From Ruminiclostridium sp. (GTDB taxonomy: Bacteria > Bacillota > Clostridia > Oscillospirales > Ruminococcaceae), in the NCBI GenBank assembly GCA_017635675.1, contig JAGBLA010000003.1, positions 1 through 64,000 on the forward strand: a stretch of DNA of 64,000 nucleotides. Direction: 5' to 3'. Positions 27,159-36,065 of this stretch are shown piece after piece (positions within the stretch are counted from its first letter, which is position 1; every line of letters starts with the position of its first letter). A program made the position numbers and the translations under genes. The notes beneath the pieces are model-generated. The model had not been told where the DNA came from, did not search any database, and saw only the letters and a program-made list of their open reading frames with translations.

Positions 27159-28598
27159 ATGGCAGAAAAGAAAATGGTAAACGCGATAACGTCCATGGAC
27201 GAGGATTTCGCCCAGTGGTACACGGATATCGTGAAGAAAGCGGAGCTCATCGAGTACACGAGCGTCAAGGGCTGCATGGCTATCCGTCCCTACGGCTACG
27301 CGATCTGGGAGAATATCCAGCATATCCTGGACGGTATGTTCAAGGAAACGGGTCACGAGAACGTATGTATGCCGATGTTCATACCCGAAAGCCTGCTTGA
27401 AAAGGAGAAAGACCACGTTGAGGGCTTTGCTCCCGAGTGTGCGTGGGTGACCTACGGCGGCAGCGAGAAGCTTGAGGAGCGCCTTTGCGTGCGCCCGACA
27501 TCGGAAACGCTGTTCTGTGAGCATTACAAGAACATAGTCCATTCCTACCGCGACCTTCCGAAGCTCTACAATCAGTGGGTGAACGTTGTCCGCTGGGAGA
27601 AGACCACACGCCCGTTCCTGCGTTCGAGAGAGTTCCTGTGGCAGGAGGGACACACTATCCACGCGACCGCCGAGGAGGCTGTGGAGGAGACCGAGCGCAT
27701 GCTCAATTTATATGCGAAGTTCTGTGAGGACGCGCTTGCTATTCCTGTGGTAAAGGGCAGAAAGACCGAGAGCGACAAGTTCGCGGGCGCTGTGGCGACC
27801 TATGCCATAGAAGCGCTCATGCATGACGGCAAGGCGCTCCAGGCAGGAACATCGCACTATTTCGGCGACGGCTTCGCGAAAGCTTTCGATATCCAGTACG
27901 CAAATAAGGACAATCAGCTCGTTTACCCGCATCAGACGAGCTGGGGCATGACCACAAGACTTATCGGCGCGATAATCATGACCCACGGCGATGACAGCGG
28001 ACTTGCTCTGCCGCCGGCTGTTGCGCCGATACAGGCTGTCATCATTCCTGTCGCACAGCATAAGGAGGGCGTGCTCGAAAAGGCTGCCGAGCTGCGCGAC
28101 AGGCTGAAAAAGGCGGGACTTCGCGTAAAGCTCGACGACAGCGAGAACTCACCCGGCTGGAAGTTCGCGGAGTACGAGATGAAGGGCGTGCCGCTTCGCA
28201 TAGAGATAGGCCCCAAGGACATAGAAAACGGTCAGTGCGTTATGGTTACCCGTCACAACGGCGAGAAGTCCTTCATTAAGCTTGAGGAGCTTGAGACCGC
28301 CGCAGCAGAGAAACTCACGGCGGTACATGACGGGCTGTATCAGAAGGCGCTGGAGAACCGCGAGAGACGCACTTACGCCTGCACGAGCCTTGACGAGATA
28401 ACCAAGGTGCTCAATGAAAAGGGTGACGGCTTTGTGAAAGCCATGTGGTGCGGCGAGGAAGCCTGTGAGGACGAGGTCAAGGCTAAGACGGGCGTTGGCT
28501 CGCGCTGCATACCCTTTGACCAGGAGCAGCTGTCGGACAAGTGTGTCTGCTGCGGCAAGCCCGCAAAGCACATGGTTTACTGGGGAAAGGCGTATTAA
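27159..28598 (+). CDS. proS: Prolyl-tRNA synthetase, archaeal/eukaryotic (ProS3) type
   Basis: Charges tRNA-Pro. At 479 residues it is the short form lacking the bacterial editing insertion. Class II motifs are present: [12 protein letters not shown] (motif 2 region), [21 protein letters not shown], and [10 protein letters not shown] with the motif 3 arm. The C-terminal domain has a zinc-type CVCCGK and ends in WGKAY, whose terminal Tyr is diagnostic of this type. Ribosome-binding site ACGGAGAA. It is a single-gene unit. Confidence 0.97.
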   Translation: MAEKKMVNAITSMDEDFAQWYTDIVKKAELIEYTSVKGCMAIRPYGYAIWENIQHILDGMFKETGHENVCMPMFIPESLLEKEKDHVEGFAPECAWVTYGGSEKLEERLCVRPTSETLFCEHYKNIVHSYRDLPKLYNQWVNVVRWEKTTRPFLRSREFLWQEGHTIHATAEEAVEETERMLNLYAKFCEDALAIPVVKGRKTESDKFAGAVATYAIEALMHDGKALQAGTSHYFGDGFAKAFDIQYANKDNQLVYPHQTSWGMTTRLIGAIIMTHGDDSGLALPPAVAPIQAVIIPVAQHKEGVLEKAAELRDRLKKAGLRVKLDDSENSPGWKFAEYEMKGVPLRIEIGPKDIENGQCVMVTRHNGEKSFIKLEELETAAAEKLTAVHDGLYQKALENRERRTYACTSLDEITKVLNEKGDGFVKAMWCGEEACEDEVKAKTGVGSRCIPFDQEQLSDKCVCCGKPAKHMVYWGKAY

Positions 28599-28673
28599 GC
28601 AGAACTTGTGCTCTTTTTGTCAAAATGCATAAAAAACGGTCCGCAAATTTTCAAAAGTTTTTTTGCATAAGTG

Positions 28674-28702
28674 ATGACAAGATGAAATTTATGTGTTATA
28701 AT
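28674..28702 (+). promoter_or_regulatory. Promoter of the Fn3-sortase gene
   Basis: ATGACA (28674-28679), 17 nt, TATAAT (28697-28702). Confidence 0.7.
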
Positions 28703-28790
28703 AAAAATGCTGTCACGGCAGGGTGCCGGAACGGCGAATGATGTAACAACGGCGGCACAGTGCCGCAGGCGAAAGGAAATGGTTTGTGAA

Positions 28791-30296
28791 ATGAAGAAGT
28801 ACAGGTATTTAGGCGCGCTTCTTGCCGGTGTGCTTGCTGTGACCGGCGTGCCGCAGGTGGCTGAGCCCCTCGCTGCTCCGATAAGCGCAGCGACTAAGCT
28901 CAAAGCTCCTACCGTGACCTCCGCTACGATCAACGACACCAATGTCAAGATCAAGTGGAAAAAGGTGACCGGAGCTGACGGTTACAGGGTCTATATGTAT
29001 AATGCAAAGACCAAGAAGTATGAGGTTTACAAGAATGTTTCGAGCACCTCGTGCAAGGTGAAAAATCTCACGGCGGGTACAACATACAAGTTCAAGATCG
29101 CCGCTCTTGTAAAATCCGGCAGCAAGTATGTTGAGCAGACGCTCACAAATCCCCAGGCTCTCACCACGAAGCTCTCCGCTCCGGCAAGCTTCAAGGCTAC
29201 AGTCTCCGGCTCCAACATCACGCTTACATGGAAAAAGGTCACAAAGGCTGTCGGCTACCGCATATATCTGTATGACAGCGTGACGAAGCAGTACAAGACA
29301 TACAAGAACATCTCAGGTACGAAGTTCACTATAAAGAACCTTCCCGCAGGTACATACAAGTTCAAGGTAGCGGCGCTCATCAAGAATAACAAGATCCTCA
29401 AGGCACAGATGCAGTCCGGTGTAAAGACCGCCAAGATAACAGCCGCAAGCGCATCTACAAGTACCGCAACAACGGCAAAGACGCACGTATCCGGCTATCG
29501 TTACGGCACAACGAAGTATGCTATCAAGCATGACCTCACATACATGAGAAACCTCAACACCGATTTCATAGGCTGGCTCACCATCAAGGATACGCCTATT
29601 GATATCCCTGTTGTACAGGCTACGGATAACTACTTCTATCTGACGCATGACTTCTACGGCGCTTATGACCCCACAAAGGTAGGTACCACATTTGCGGATG
29701 CTACCGTTAAGGTAACAAAGACCCAGCGTCCCGACAACCTTATAATCTACGGTCACAATATCCGTACAGGTGTAGGTCTTGCGAAGATAACCAATTACTA
29801 TCCCGCAAGATACGGAAGCCTCAAGTTCTACACATCTCACCCGACATTCACTTATGAGTCCGTATTCGGCGGCACCAGCACATACGTTGTATTTGCAGGT
29901 ATGTTCGTCAATACCCAGTCTAAGCACGGCGATGTGTTCAACTACTACAAGTTCCGCAACTTCAGCAATGAGAAGACATTCTACAACTACTTCGCTGAAG
30001 TATTCGACAGAAGCGTGTTCTATAACCCCGATCTTGACATCAAGTACGGTGATAAGTTCCTTACCCTCTCCACATGCTACTATCCTTACGGTGCGAACGT
30101 TGACACAAGATTTGTTGTGTTCGCAAGACAGATACGCAGCGGTGAAAAGACTATCAAGACCACCAATGCTTATGTGAACAAGAGCCCGAAGTACTTCACC
30201 TACTACTACAAGCTGAACGGCGGCAAGTGGGCAGGAAGAAGCTGGCCCGAGAGCCTCATGCAGGGTTATACCGCATGGAAGAAAAAGAACGGCTGA
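28791..30296 (+). CDS. Secreted class B sortase with two N-terminal fibronectin III domains
   Basis: A 501-residue exported protein with a signal peptide (MKKYRYLGALLAGVLAVTGV). Two fibronectin III-like repeats follow at about 35-125 and 126-215, with the shared pattern KWKKVTGADGYRVY / TWKKVTKAVGYRIY and LTAGTTYKFKIAAL / LPAGTYKFKVAAL. The sortase B catalytic domain is ~245-450. The triad is visible as H322 in IIYGHN, C429 in LSTCYY and R440 in DTRFVVFARQ. Sortases usually sit behind a plain membrane anchor, so Fn3 repeats ahead of the enzyme are unusual. No protein with an obvious LPxTG/NPxTN-type C-terminus occurs in the window, so it is an orphan. I chose ATG 28791; ATG 28779 is too close to the GAAAGGA ribosome-binding site. 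Confidence 0.88.
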   Translation: MKKYRYLGALLAGVLAVTGVPQVAEPLAAPISAATKLKAPTVTSATINDTNVKIKWKKVTGADGYRVYMYNAKTKKYEVYKNVSSTSCKVKNLTAGTTYKFKIAALVKSGSKYVEQTLTNPQALTTKLSAPASFKATVSGSNITLTWKKVTKAVGYRIYLYDSVTKQYKTYKNISGTKFTIKNLPAGTYKFKVAALIKNNKILKAQMQSGVKTAKITAASASTSTATTAKTHVSGYRYGTTKYAIKHDLTYMRNLNTDFIGWLTIKDTPIDIPVVQATDNYFYLTHDFYGAYDPTKVGTTFADATVKVTKTQRPDNLIIYGHNIRTGVGLAKITNYYPARYGSLKFYTSHPTFTYESVFGGTSTYVVFAGMFVNTQSKHGDVFNYYKFRNFSNEKTFYNYFAEVFDRSVFYNPDLDIKYGDKFLTLSTCYYPYGANVDTRFVVFARQIRSGEKTIKTTNAYVNKSPKYFTYYYKLNGGKWAGRSWPESLMQGYTAWKKKNG

Positions 30297-30315
30297 TAAA
30301 GTCTGAATGTATGAG

Positions 30316-30347
30316 AAAAACGACCTGCGAAAGCAGGTCGTTTTTTT
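30316..30347 (+). terminator. Terminator of the sortase gene
   Basis: CGACCTGC-GAAA-GCAGGTCG (30321-30340) with a GNRA-type loop, then TTTTTTT. Confidence 0.95.
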
Positions 30348-30460
30348 GCTGTACGGTATATTGCTTTCCTTTTCTCGCACTTACCATTCTCCCATGAAAC
30401 AAGCATACTTGGCGGCTTTTTTCATTCAGTCAGGAAAGAGTTTCGGGCTTTGTGATCAAT

Positions 30461-30489
30461 TTGACAACACCCGAATAGTGTGATATAAT
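30461..30489 (+). promoter_or_regulatory. Promoter of the ABC exporter pair
   Basis: TTGACA (30461-30466), 17 nt, TATAAT (30484-30489). Confidence 0.9.
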
Positions 30490-30506
30490 GTTAGATAAAG
30501 CTAACA
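30489..30506 (+). promoter_or_regulatory. Candidate operator palindrome at the ABC exporter start site
   Basis: TGTTAG-ATAAAG-CTAACA is a perfect 6+6 inverted repeat starting at the last base of the -10 box and covering the expected transcription start. Its position fits repressor binding; no regulator gene is adjacent. A 5' RNA hairpin is the alternative. Confidence 0.5.
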
Positions 30507-30520
30507 ACGGAGGTGCCTGA

Positions 30521-32320
30521 ATGTTTGACAAAAGGCTGATGACTGTCTGCCCGGAGAGCAGAAGGTATATAATCGGGAATATGATACTGCAATGGCTTGA
30601 GCTTATATGCAGCGCGGTCATCTTTTATGCCGTCGCTTACGTGATAAGCAGTTTCATCACTGGCATCGCTGTGAATGGCACTGCCGCGGATATGAGAGCC
30701 TTTCATTTACAGCAGCTCATAACAGCTCTCATCATTGTGGCGGCAATGATACTGATACGGTTTTTCTGCACGAAAGCGGCTCTGAAAATGAGTTATCTTG
30801 CATCAAAGACCGTAAAGCGTAAAATGCGTGAGATGATATACGGCAAGCTGCTGAAGCTTGGAAGCCGTTACCGCGGGAGCGTGACTACGGCGGAACTTGT
30901 TCAGGAGTCGGTGGAGGGAGTTGACCAGCTTGAAAGCTACTTCGGGCAGTATGTTCCGCAGTTTTTCTACGCGTTCATAGCGCAGGTCACGCTGTTTGTG
31001 ATCTTCGGCATAGCGGGGAGCTGGTCGGTGGGCGGCGTGCTGCTGATATGCGTTCCGCTTATTCCGGGCGCTATAATGATGGTGCAGAAGATAGCGAAGA
31101 AGCTGCTCTCGAAGTACTGGGGGCAGTACACGAAGCTCGGCAGCACATTCCTCGAAAACTTACAGGGCATGACCACGCTCAAAACCTATCAGGCTGACGA
31201 ATACAAGAACAGACAGATGAACGAGGAGAGTGAGAATTTCCGCTTTGTGACGATGAAAGTGCTCACCATGCAGCTCAACTCCATAATCATCATGGATTTC
31301 TTCACCTACGGCGGCGCGGCGATAGGCATAGCAATGGTGCTGTCGCAGTACGATATTTTCGCGGGATTTTTTCCCGACGCTGCGGAAGGGATAAGTCTGC
31401 GTACCGCGATATTCATGATACTGATGTCCGCGGAATTCTTCCTGCCCATGAGACGGCTCGGAAGCTACTTCCACGTTGCGATGAACGGCATGGCGGCAAG
31501 CGACAAGATATTCAGATTTCTTGCGGTGGAAGAGCCCGAGGACGGTACGGCGGAACTGTCGGAGAATGTGGGTGACATAAAGCTCGAAAACGTGCATTTC
31601 TCCTATGATACGGAACGCGAGATACTTCACGGCGTGGATATTACGATACCGCAGGGCGCGTTCATCGGAATCGTCGGCGAGAGCGGCTGCGGAAAATCCA
31701 CGGTCGCGTCACTGCTGATGAACAGGCTTTCGGCGGGCGAGGGCATCATCACATACGGCGGCACTCCCATATCGCAGATACGCCGTGAGAGCCTTATAAA
31801 GTCTGTGGTGTACATCAGCCACAACAGCGTATTCTTCAAGGGAACAGTCCGCGAGAACCTTGAGCCTGCAAAGCCCTCCGCGTCGGAGAGTGAAATGTGG
31901 GCGGCGCTTGAGAACAGCGGGCTGGCGGATTTCCTGAGGTCGGAGAATGGGCTTGACACGGCGATAGCCGAAAACGCGGGAAACCTTTCCGGCGGACAGC
32001 GGCAGAGGCTTGCACTGGCGCGGGCGCTGCTGCATGACCCGGCAGTGTATATCTTTGACGAAGCGACCAGCAGCATTGACGTAGAGAGCGAGGAAGCGAT
32101 ACTTGCGCGTATCCGCGAGCTTGCGAAGGAAAAGACGGTAGTGATGATATCTCACCGTCTTGCGAATACAGTCACCGCGGACTGCATCTATGCAATGGAG
32201 GACGGAAGCGTCACGGAAAGCGGCACTCACGGTGAGCTGCTGAAAAACGGAGGAACGTATGCGCGGCTGTGGGAGACACAGCAGGCGCTTGAAAACTATG
32301 GAAAGGGGGAGTCTGCATGA
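30521..32320 (+). CDS. ABC exporter half-transporter, CydD-like
   Basis: A 599-residue fused membrane/ATPase subunit. Six helices occupy ~15-330. The ATPase domain (~350-590) has Walker A GESGCGKST, signature LSGGQRQRL, Walker B VYIFDEAT and the H-loop SHRLAN. The N-terminal sequence resembles proteins annotated CydD (thiol/heme-linked exporter) in clostridia, but no cydAB oxidase genes are present and the cargo is unknown. It overlaps the next half-transporter by 4 nt (ATGA), so the two almost certainly form a heterodimer. A promoter and a palindromic site lie directly upstream. Confidence 0.82.
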   Translation: MFDKRLMTVCPESRRYIIGNMILQWLELICSAVIFYAVAYVISSFITGIAVNGTAADMRAFHLQQLITALIIVAAMILIRFFCTKAALKMSYLASKTVKRKMREMIYGKLLKLGSRYRGSVTTAELVQESVEGVDQLESYFGQYVPQFFYAFIAQVTLFVIFGIAGSWSVGGVLLICVPLIPGAIMMVQKIAKKLLSKYWGQYTKLGSTFLENLQGMTTLKTYQADEYKNRQMNEESENFRFVTMKVLTMQLNSIIIMDFFTYGGAAIGIAMVLSQYDIFAGFFPDAAEGISLRTAIFMILMSAEFFLPMRRLGSYFHVAMNGMAASDKIFRFLAVEEPEDGTAELSENVGDIKLENVHFSYDTEREILHGVDITIPQGAFIGIVGESGCGKSTVASLLMNRLSAGEGIITYGGTPISQIRRESLIKSVVYISHNSVFFKGTVRENLEPAKPSASESEMWAALENSGLADFLRSENGLDTAIAENAGNLSGGQRQRLALARALLHDPAVYIFDEATSSIDVESEEAILARIRELAKEKTVVMISHRLANTVTADCIYAMEDGSVTESGTHGELLKNGGTYARLWETQQALENYGKGESA

Positions 32321-33963
32321 AGAAGCGTTCAAAGGCGGGGACACTTCTCCGTATGCTCGGTCTTGTAAAACCGCTGTCTGGATATATGTGTCTCGCGGTG
32401 CTGTGCGGGACGCTCGCTTTTCTTGCGGTGCAGGCTATCCCTACCATAGGAGTTTACGCACTGCTCGACAGTGAACTGCGCTTTTCCCCGTGGATATGGG
32501 TGCTGCTGTGCGGGCTCGCGCTGCTGCGCGCGGTGCTCAGATACGCCGAGCAGAAGACAAATCACTATATCGCGTTCACACTGCTTGCGATAGTGTGCGA
32601 CAGGGTGTTCCGCGCATTGCGCAGACTGTGTCCCGCAAAGCTTGAGGGGCGTGACCGCGGTGACCTTATATCGCTGATAACCTCGGATGTTGAGCTGCTG
32701 GAGGTGTTCTACGCGCACACCATATCACCGATATGCATAGCGGTGCTTACAGAGCTTACCGTATGCGTTTTCATAGCGTCTATCGACCCTGTAATGGGCA
32801 TTTACGCGGCAGTGTCCTACATTATCGTGGGAGTTGCCGTTCCGCTTATCATATCGAAGATAAGCGGCGACACGGGCGACAGGCTTCGCGGACAGGCGGG
32901 GGAGCTTTCCGCGTATGTGCTGGAGAATATCCGCGGACTTGACGAGACTGTGCAGTACGGCTGCGGAAAAGCGAGAATGGACGGTATGAATGACCGCACC
33001 GACAGGCTTACAGCAGGGCAGGGAAAGCTGAACCGTCTTACCGGCTGGAACGCGGCAATAGCAAACACGGTGATATTCCTGCTCGACGCGGGAATGATAG
33101 TGACAATGGTGCTGCTGAACCGCAGCGGACTTGATTCCTTTACTGAAATGTCAATAGCGTTCACGGCGTTTGTATCATCTTTCGGTCCCGTATCTGCGCT
33201 TGCGGCTCTTGGGACGACGTTACAGAATACCATAGCCTCCGGCGGCAGGGTGCTGGATATAATCGACGAAAAGCCCGAAACGGAAGATGTGTCGGGCAGG
33301 GAAAAGACTGTATTCTCGGGTGCGGAACTGAATGATGTGACCTTCTCATACGTCGGAGAGAATGTGCTGAAAGGCGTTTCAATGAAATTTCCGGAAAAGC
33401 GCATCATCGGTATATCGGGAAAGAGCGGGAGCGGCAAATCCACGATACTCAAGCTCCTTATGCGATTCTGGAAAACGACGGACGGCGTGACCCGCATATC
33501 GGGGAAGAGCCTGGAGGACGTCAATACCTCCGACCTTCGTGAAATGGAGAGCTTCATGTCGCAGGAAACGGTGCTGTTCATTGACACGATAGAGAACAAT
33601 ATCCGCATCGCGAAGCTTGACGCGACCCGTGAGGAGATAGAGGAAGCCTGCCGTAAGGCGTCCGTGCATGAATTTATAATGACTCTGCCCAAGGGCTATG
33701 AAACACAGGTAGGCGAGCTTGGCGAGACTCTGTCCGGCGGCGAGCGTCAGCGTATCGGGCTTGCCCGCGCGTTCCTGCATGACGCGCCGTTCATGCTGCT
33801 CGACGAGCCTACAAGCAACCTTGACAGCCTTAACGAAGCGGTGATACTACGCTCTCTGCGCGAGGAAACGCAGGGGAAAACGGTGGCGCTTGTATCGCAC
33901 CGCAGATCATCGCTGCGCATAGCCGACGAGATATGCGAAATGGAAAGCGGTCGCTTCGCGTGA
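32317..33963 (+). CDS. ABC exporter half-transporter, CydC-like
   Basis: Second subunit (548 residues) of the heterodimeric exporter. Membrane segments span ~25-300. The ATPase domain has Walker A GKSGSGKST, Q-loop SQETVLF, signature LSGGERQRIGLARAFLHDAP, Walker B FMLLDEPTSNLD and H-loop SHRRSS. Both ATP sites look intact, unlike many heterodimers with one degenerate site. The start overlaps the preceding stop. No terminator is evident before the convergent yhfC-like gene. Confidence 0.82.
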   Translation: MKKRSKAGTLLRMLGLVKPLSGYMCLAVLCGTLAFLAVQAIPTIGVYALLDSELRFSPWIWVLLCGLALLRAVLRYAEQKTNHYIAFTLLAIVCDRVFRALRRLCPAKLEGRDRGDLISLITSDVELLEVFYAHTISPICIAVLTELTVCVFIASIDPVMGIYAAVSYIIVGVAVPLIISKISGDTGDRLRGQAGELSAYVLENIRGLDETVQYGCGKARMDGMNDRTDRLTAGQGKLNRLTGWNAAIANTVIFLLDAGMIVTMVLLNRSGLDSFTEMSIAFTAFVSSFGPVSALAALGTTLQNTIASGGRVLDIIDEKPETEDVSGREKTVFSGAELNDVTFSYVGENVLKGVSMKFPEKRIIGISGKSGSGKSTILKLLMRFWKTTDGVTRISGKSLEDVNTSDLREMESFMSQETVLFIDTIENNIRIAKLDATREEIEEACRKASVHEFIMTLPKGYETQVGELGETLSGGERQRIGLARAFLHDAPFMLLDEPTSNLDSLNEAVILRSLREETQGKTVALVSHRRSSLRIADEICEMESGRFA

Positions 33964-34073
33964 GAGAATTTAATTGAAGAAAGAGTTAAAAGAAAGTGAA
34001 GGTAAAAAGACTGAGCCTGCCGCGGCTGACGCTGACGGGAGAGGAAATGCGTAAAGCTGTGCCGCAGTGTAAC

Positions 34074-34865
34074 TCAAAACCTTCGGTAAACCCGTGACGC
34101 AGCGTACGCCAATACTGCTGCAAAACCTGTGATAATAAGCTCCATTGCCCACATCGGTATCATACCTGTCTTGTAGAAAACTACGGAGAAATCCATACAA
34201 GCGTGCAGCAGCACGGACAGCGGATACAGATACAGGTGCTTTTTGTCACGCGCGGCAGCAAACACAAGCACTGAAAACGCGATGTGGACAGCTATTGAAG
34301 GTATGCGTTCAAACACGCCGAGCAGACATTCGCCGAAGGTCAGAATGCTCATGGATCCGAGCTGCTCGGTCATTGCGGCGATCGTCGCTTCGTCCGCGCC
34401 CGCTGTGAGCTGATCGCCCATTCCGGCGTTTATCGCCATTGCGAGGGCAGCCATAGAGAACATCTGAAACCCGATATAAATACTCTCGAAACCGCCGTGG
34501 CCTATTCCGTATGATATGGAGCTGCGCCGGTTTTCGTATTTTTTCAGCACAGTCCTGAATGCGACGAACCGTCCGGTCTCCTCGAATACTCCCGCGAGAA
34601 CTCCGGCAAGTATCATGGAGTACCACACATTCCCGCTTATCGTTTTCGCGAGCGGATTATCAGCCTGCAAAAGGAAATAAGCGGGCGCGAGCTTCAGAAT
34701 TATCGCGAACAGCAGCCATGTGAAAGCTCCAACAATGACAGGCAGCAGTTTTTCGCGGGTCTTTATCTTCCACACGATAAGCAGCACGACAGGTATTATC
34801 ATCATGAGCAGAGACTGAACAACAAGTCCTGCTATCGCTTCATCGGTAAAATGTATGTCAGTCAT
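34074..34865 (-). CDS. YhfC family putative intramembrane metalloprotease
   Basis: A 263-residue membrane protein with about seven helices. The diagnostic elements GVFEETGRFVAFR (paired Glu) and YGIGHGGFESI, plus a conserved His in LLHACMDFS, match the YhfC family related to CAAX/Abi-type membrane proteases. These residues would ligand a metal. It is the last gene of a leftward operon with sdpR- and sdpI-like genes and overlaps sdpI by 8 nt, so the three are coexpressed. A role processing a peptide or the SdpI-like receptor is inference. Confidence 0.82.
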   Translation of the reverse strand: MTDIHFTDEAIAGLVVQSLLMMIIPVVLLIVWKIKTREKLLPVIVGAFTWLLFAIILKLAPAYFLLQADNPLAKTISGNVWYSMILAGVLAGVFEETGRFVAFRTVLKKYENRRSSISYGIGHGGFESIYIGFQMFSMAALAMAINAGMGDQLTAGADEATIAAMTEQLGSMSILTFGECLLGVFERIPSIAVHIAFSVLVFAAARDKKHLYLYPLSVLLHACMDFSVVFYKTGMIPMWAMELIITGFAAVLAYAASRVYRRF

Positions 34866-35559
34866 GTTTATTCTCCTTTTCCCAGTCGGTATAGATCTGA
34901 TGTGAGCCTTTTATCATCACCGCAAAGATAACGAGGAATATTATCATCATCGCGGCAAGTGACGTATAGCCGCGAAGTACGATACCCGAAAGTATCACCG
35001 CGATACCGCCGAAGAATGTCACCGTTCCTCCCATTCTCTGACAGCGCGCCCATACTTCATCGTTCTTCATGCTCCACGATGTGCGCAGCCCCATAAGCCC
35101 GTTCATCTTCATTTTCGGCATTATGTTACCGAGCACCGCGAACAGTATCCCAATAAGTATGACCGCTGCCGAGCAGTACAGCTCTCCCTCCGTGCCGCTT
35201 ATCTGTTGGATCCCGCTGTAACCCATGCATACCATAACGCATTCAAAACCGAGTATAACCGCGTTTACTGCCGTACAGACGATCATGCAGACCTTCCCGT
35301 TTCCGACGGCGTGGGAGGCTTCTTTTTCGCCGACGGCAGTCTGTGCGTCTTTGCCGAATTTCCGTCGGAGCAGTATGCCTGTTACAGCTATAATGACCGT
35401 TATGCCGACGAAAATGAAAACTTCGTATTTTGAACCGATTCGGTCAACATTGCCGTCGATACCGTAATGCACGGGTATCATGTCGGGTAGTATCTGCACT
35501 GCCGCCGCGGCAATTATAAGCGAGAGCGCCGCAGTTGTTATCAGCCATTTATTCCTCAT
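34858..35559 (-). CDS. sdpI: SdpI-like membrane immunity/signal protein (DUF1648 + SdpI)
   Basis: A 233-residue protein with about six helices. The N-terminal DUF1648 signature is PDMIPVHYGIDGNVDRIGSKYE, and the SdpI segment is NGLMGLRTSWSMKNDEVWARC. In Bacillus subtilis SdpI gives immunity to the SdpC toxin and sequesters the SdpR repressor at the membrane. I chose ATG 35559 because AAAGGAG lies upstream; an in-frame ATG at 35583 has none. It overlaps the repressor gene by 11 nt. No SdpC-like toxin gene is visible in this window. Confidence 0.85.
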   Translation of the reverse strand: MRNKWLITTAALSLIIAAAAVQILPDMIPVHYGIDGNVDRIGSKYEVFIFVGITVIIAVTGILLRRKFGKDAQTAVGEKEASHAVGNGKVCMIVCTAVNAVILGFECVMVCMGYSGIQQISGTEGELYCSAAVILIGILFAVLGNIMPKMKMNGLMGLRTSWSMKNDEVWARCQRMGGTVTFFGGIAVILSGIVLRGYTSLAAMMIIFLVIFAVMIKGSHQIYTDWEKENKHD

Positions 35560-35851
35560 TTCCCGCTTTCTCCTTTCCCGCACTGTCGGAGCGGGCTCCG
35601 AACTGACCGAGCCACAGGATAACTTCGTCGAAAACGCTTGTGTTCAGCTCGTAGTAGATGAAATTCTTCTCCTTGTATTCGATGATCATGTCCGCCTTTC
35701 TGAGCAGCCGCAGGTGGTATGACAGTGCCGCAGGCGTTATTCCGAGCCTGTCGGCGATCTCGCCCGCGTTCATTCGACCGCCCCTCAGCATGGTGATTAT
35801 ATCACGGCGCTGGTCGTCGGAGAGTATCTTGAAGGTTTCGGAAATTTTCAT
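35549..35851 (-). CDS. sdpR: ArsR/SmtB-type autorepressor, SdpR-like
   Basis: A 100-residue winged-helix repressor. The recognition helix lies in AGEIADRLGITPAALSYHLRLLR, and the wing is IIEYKEKNFIYYELN. It lacks the Cys/His metal sites of ArsR and SmtB, which fits the SdpR branch. Gene order sdpR-sdpI is as in Bacillus. Two perfect AT-rich palindromes bracket the promoter upstream, consistent with autoregulation. A likely model is release of repression when the SdpI-like protein binds the repressor at the membrane. Confidence 0.88.
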   Translation of the reverse strand: MKISETFKILSDDQRRDIITMLRGGRMNAGEIADRLGITPAALSYHLRLLRKADMIIEYKEKNFIYYELNTSVFDEVILWLGQFGARSDSAGKEKAGNEE

Positions 35852-35874
35852 TTTTGTTCACCTCTTGTCGCAGG

Positions 35875-35896
35875 TATTTAAAAAAATCTTTAAATA
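35875..35896 (-). promoter_or_regulatory. Operator 1 of the sdpR-like operon
   Basis: Perfect inverted repeat TATTTAAA-N6-TTTAAATA, just downstream of the -10 box, covering the transcription start. Confidence 0.7.
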
Positions 35897-35897
35897 G

Positions 35898-35926
35898 ATG
35901 ATAACATATCTTTTTTCAGATGTCAA
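35898..35926 (-). promoter_or_regulatory. Promoter of the sdpR-like operon
   Basis: Leftward TTGACA (35921-35926), 17 nt, TATCAT (35898-35903), lying exactly between the two palindromes. Confidence 0.85.
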
Positions 35927-35931
35927 TAGCT

Positions 35932-35951
35932 ATTTAAAAAATATTTTAAAT
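35932..35951 (-). promoter_or_regulatory. Operator 2 of the sdpR-like operon
   Basis: Perfect inverted repeat ATTTAAAA-N4-TTTTAAAT, 5 bp upstream of the -35 box. It shares the ATTTAAA half-site with operator 1, centres about 56 bp apart. Confidence 0.65.
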
Positions 35952-36000
35952 TCTTTGCTCTTTTTAGAACGAAGTCACGGTAGCGTTTTCGGTAAAAAAT

Positions 36001-36047
36001 AAAGAAGACCTCCCACGGTATTACCATACCATGGGAGGTCTTCTTTA
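36001..36047 (-). terminator. Terminator of the chemoreceptor gene, bidirectional form
   Basis: AAGAAGACCTCCCA (36002-36015) pairs with TGGGAGGTCTTCTT (36032-36045). A short GGTA/TACC stem lies inside the loop. The T-run is short on both strands (TTT). Confidence 0.75.
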
Positions 36048-36065
36048 AGGGATTTATGACGCGTA

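Noticed and set aside
30521..33963. Evidence for cytochrome bd assembly (cydABDC)
   Set aside because: Only the exporter-like pair is present. No oxidase genes flank it, so CydDC is used only as a resemblance.
33996..34097. Small frame of 33 codons (GTG at 33996) between the ABC exporter and the yhfC-like gene
   Set aside because: No ribosome-binding site at proper distance, overlaps the yhfC-like 3' end, and no recognisable features. It could be a gene remnant but evidence is too thin.
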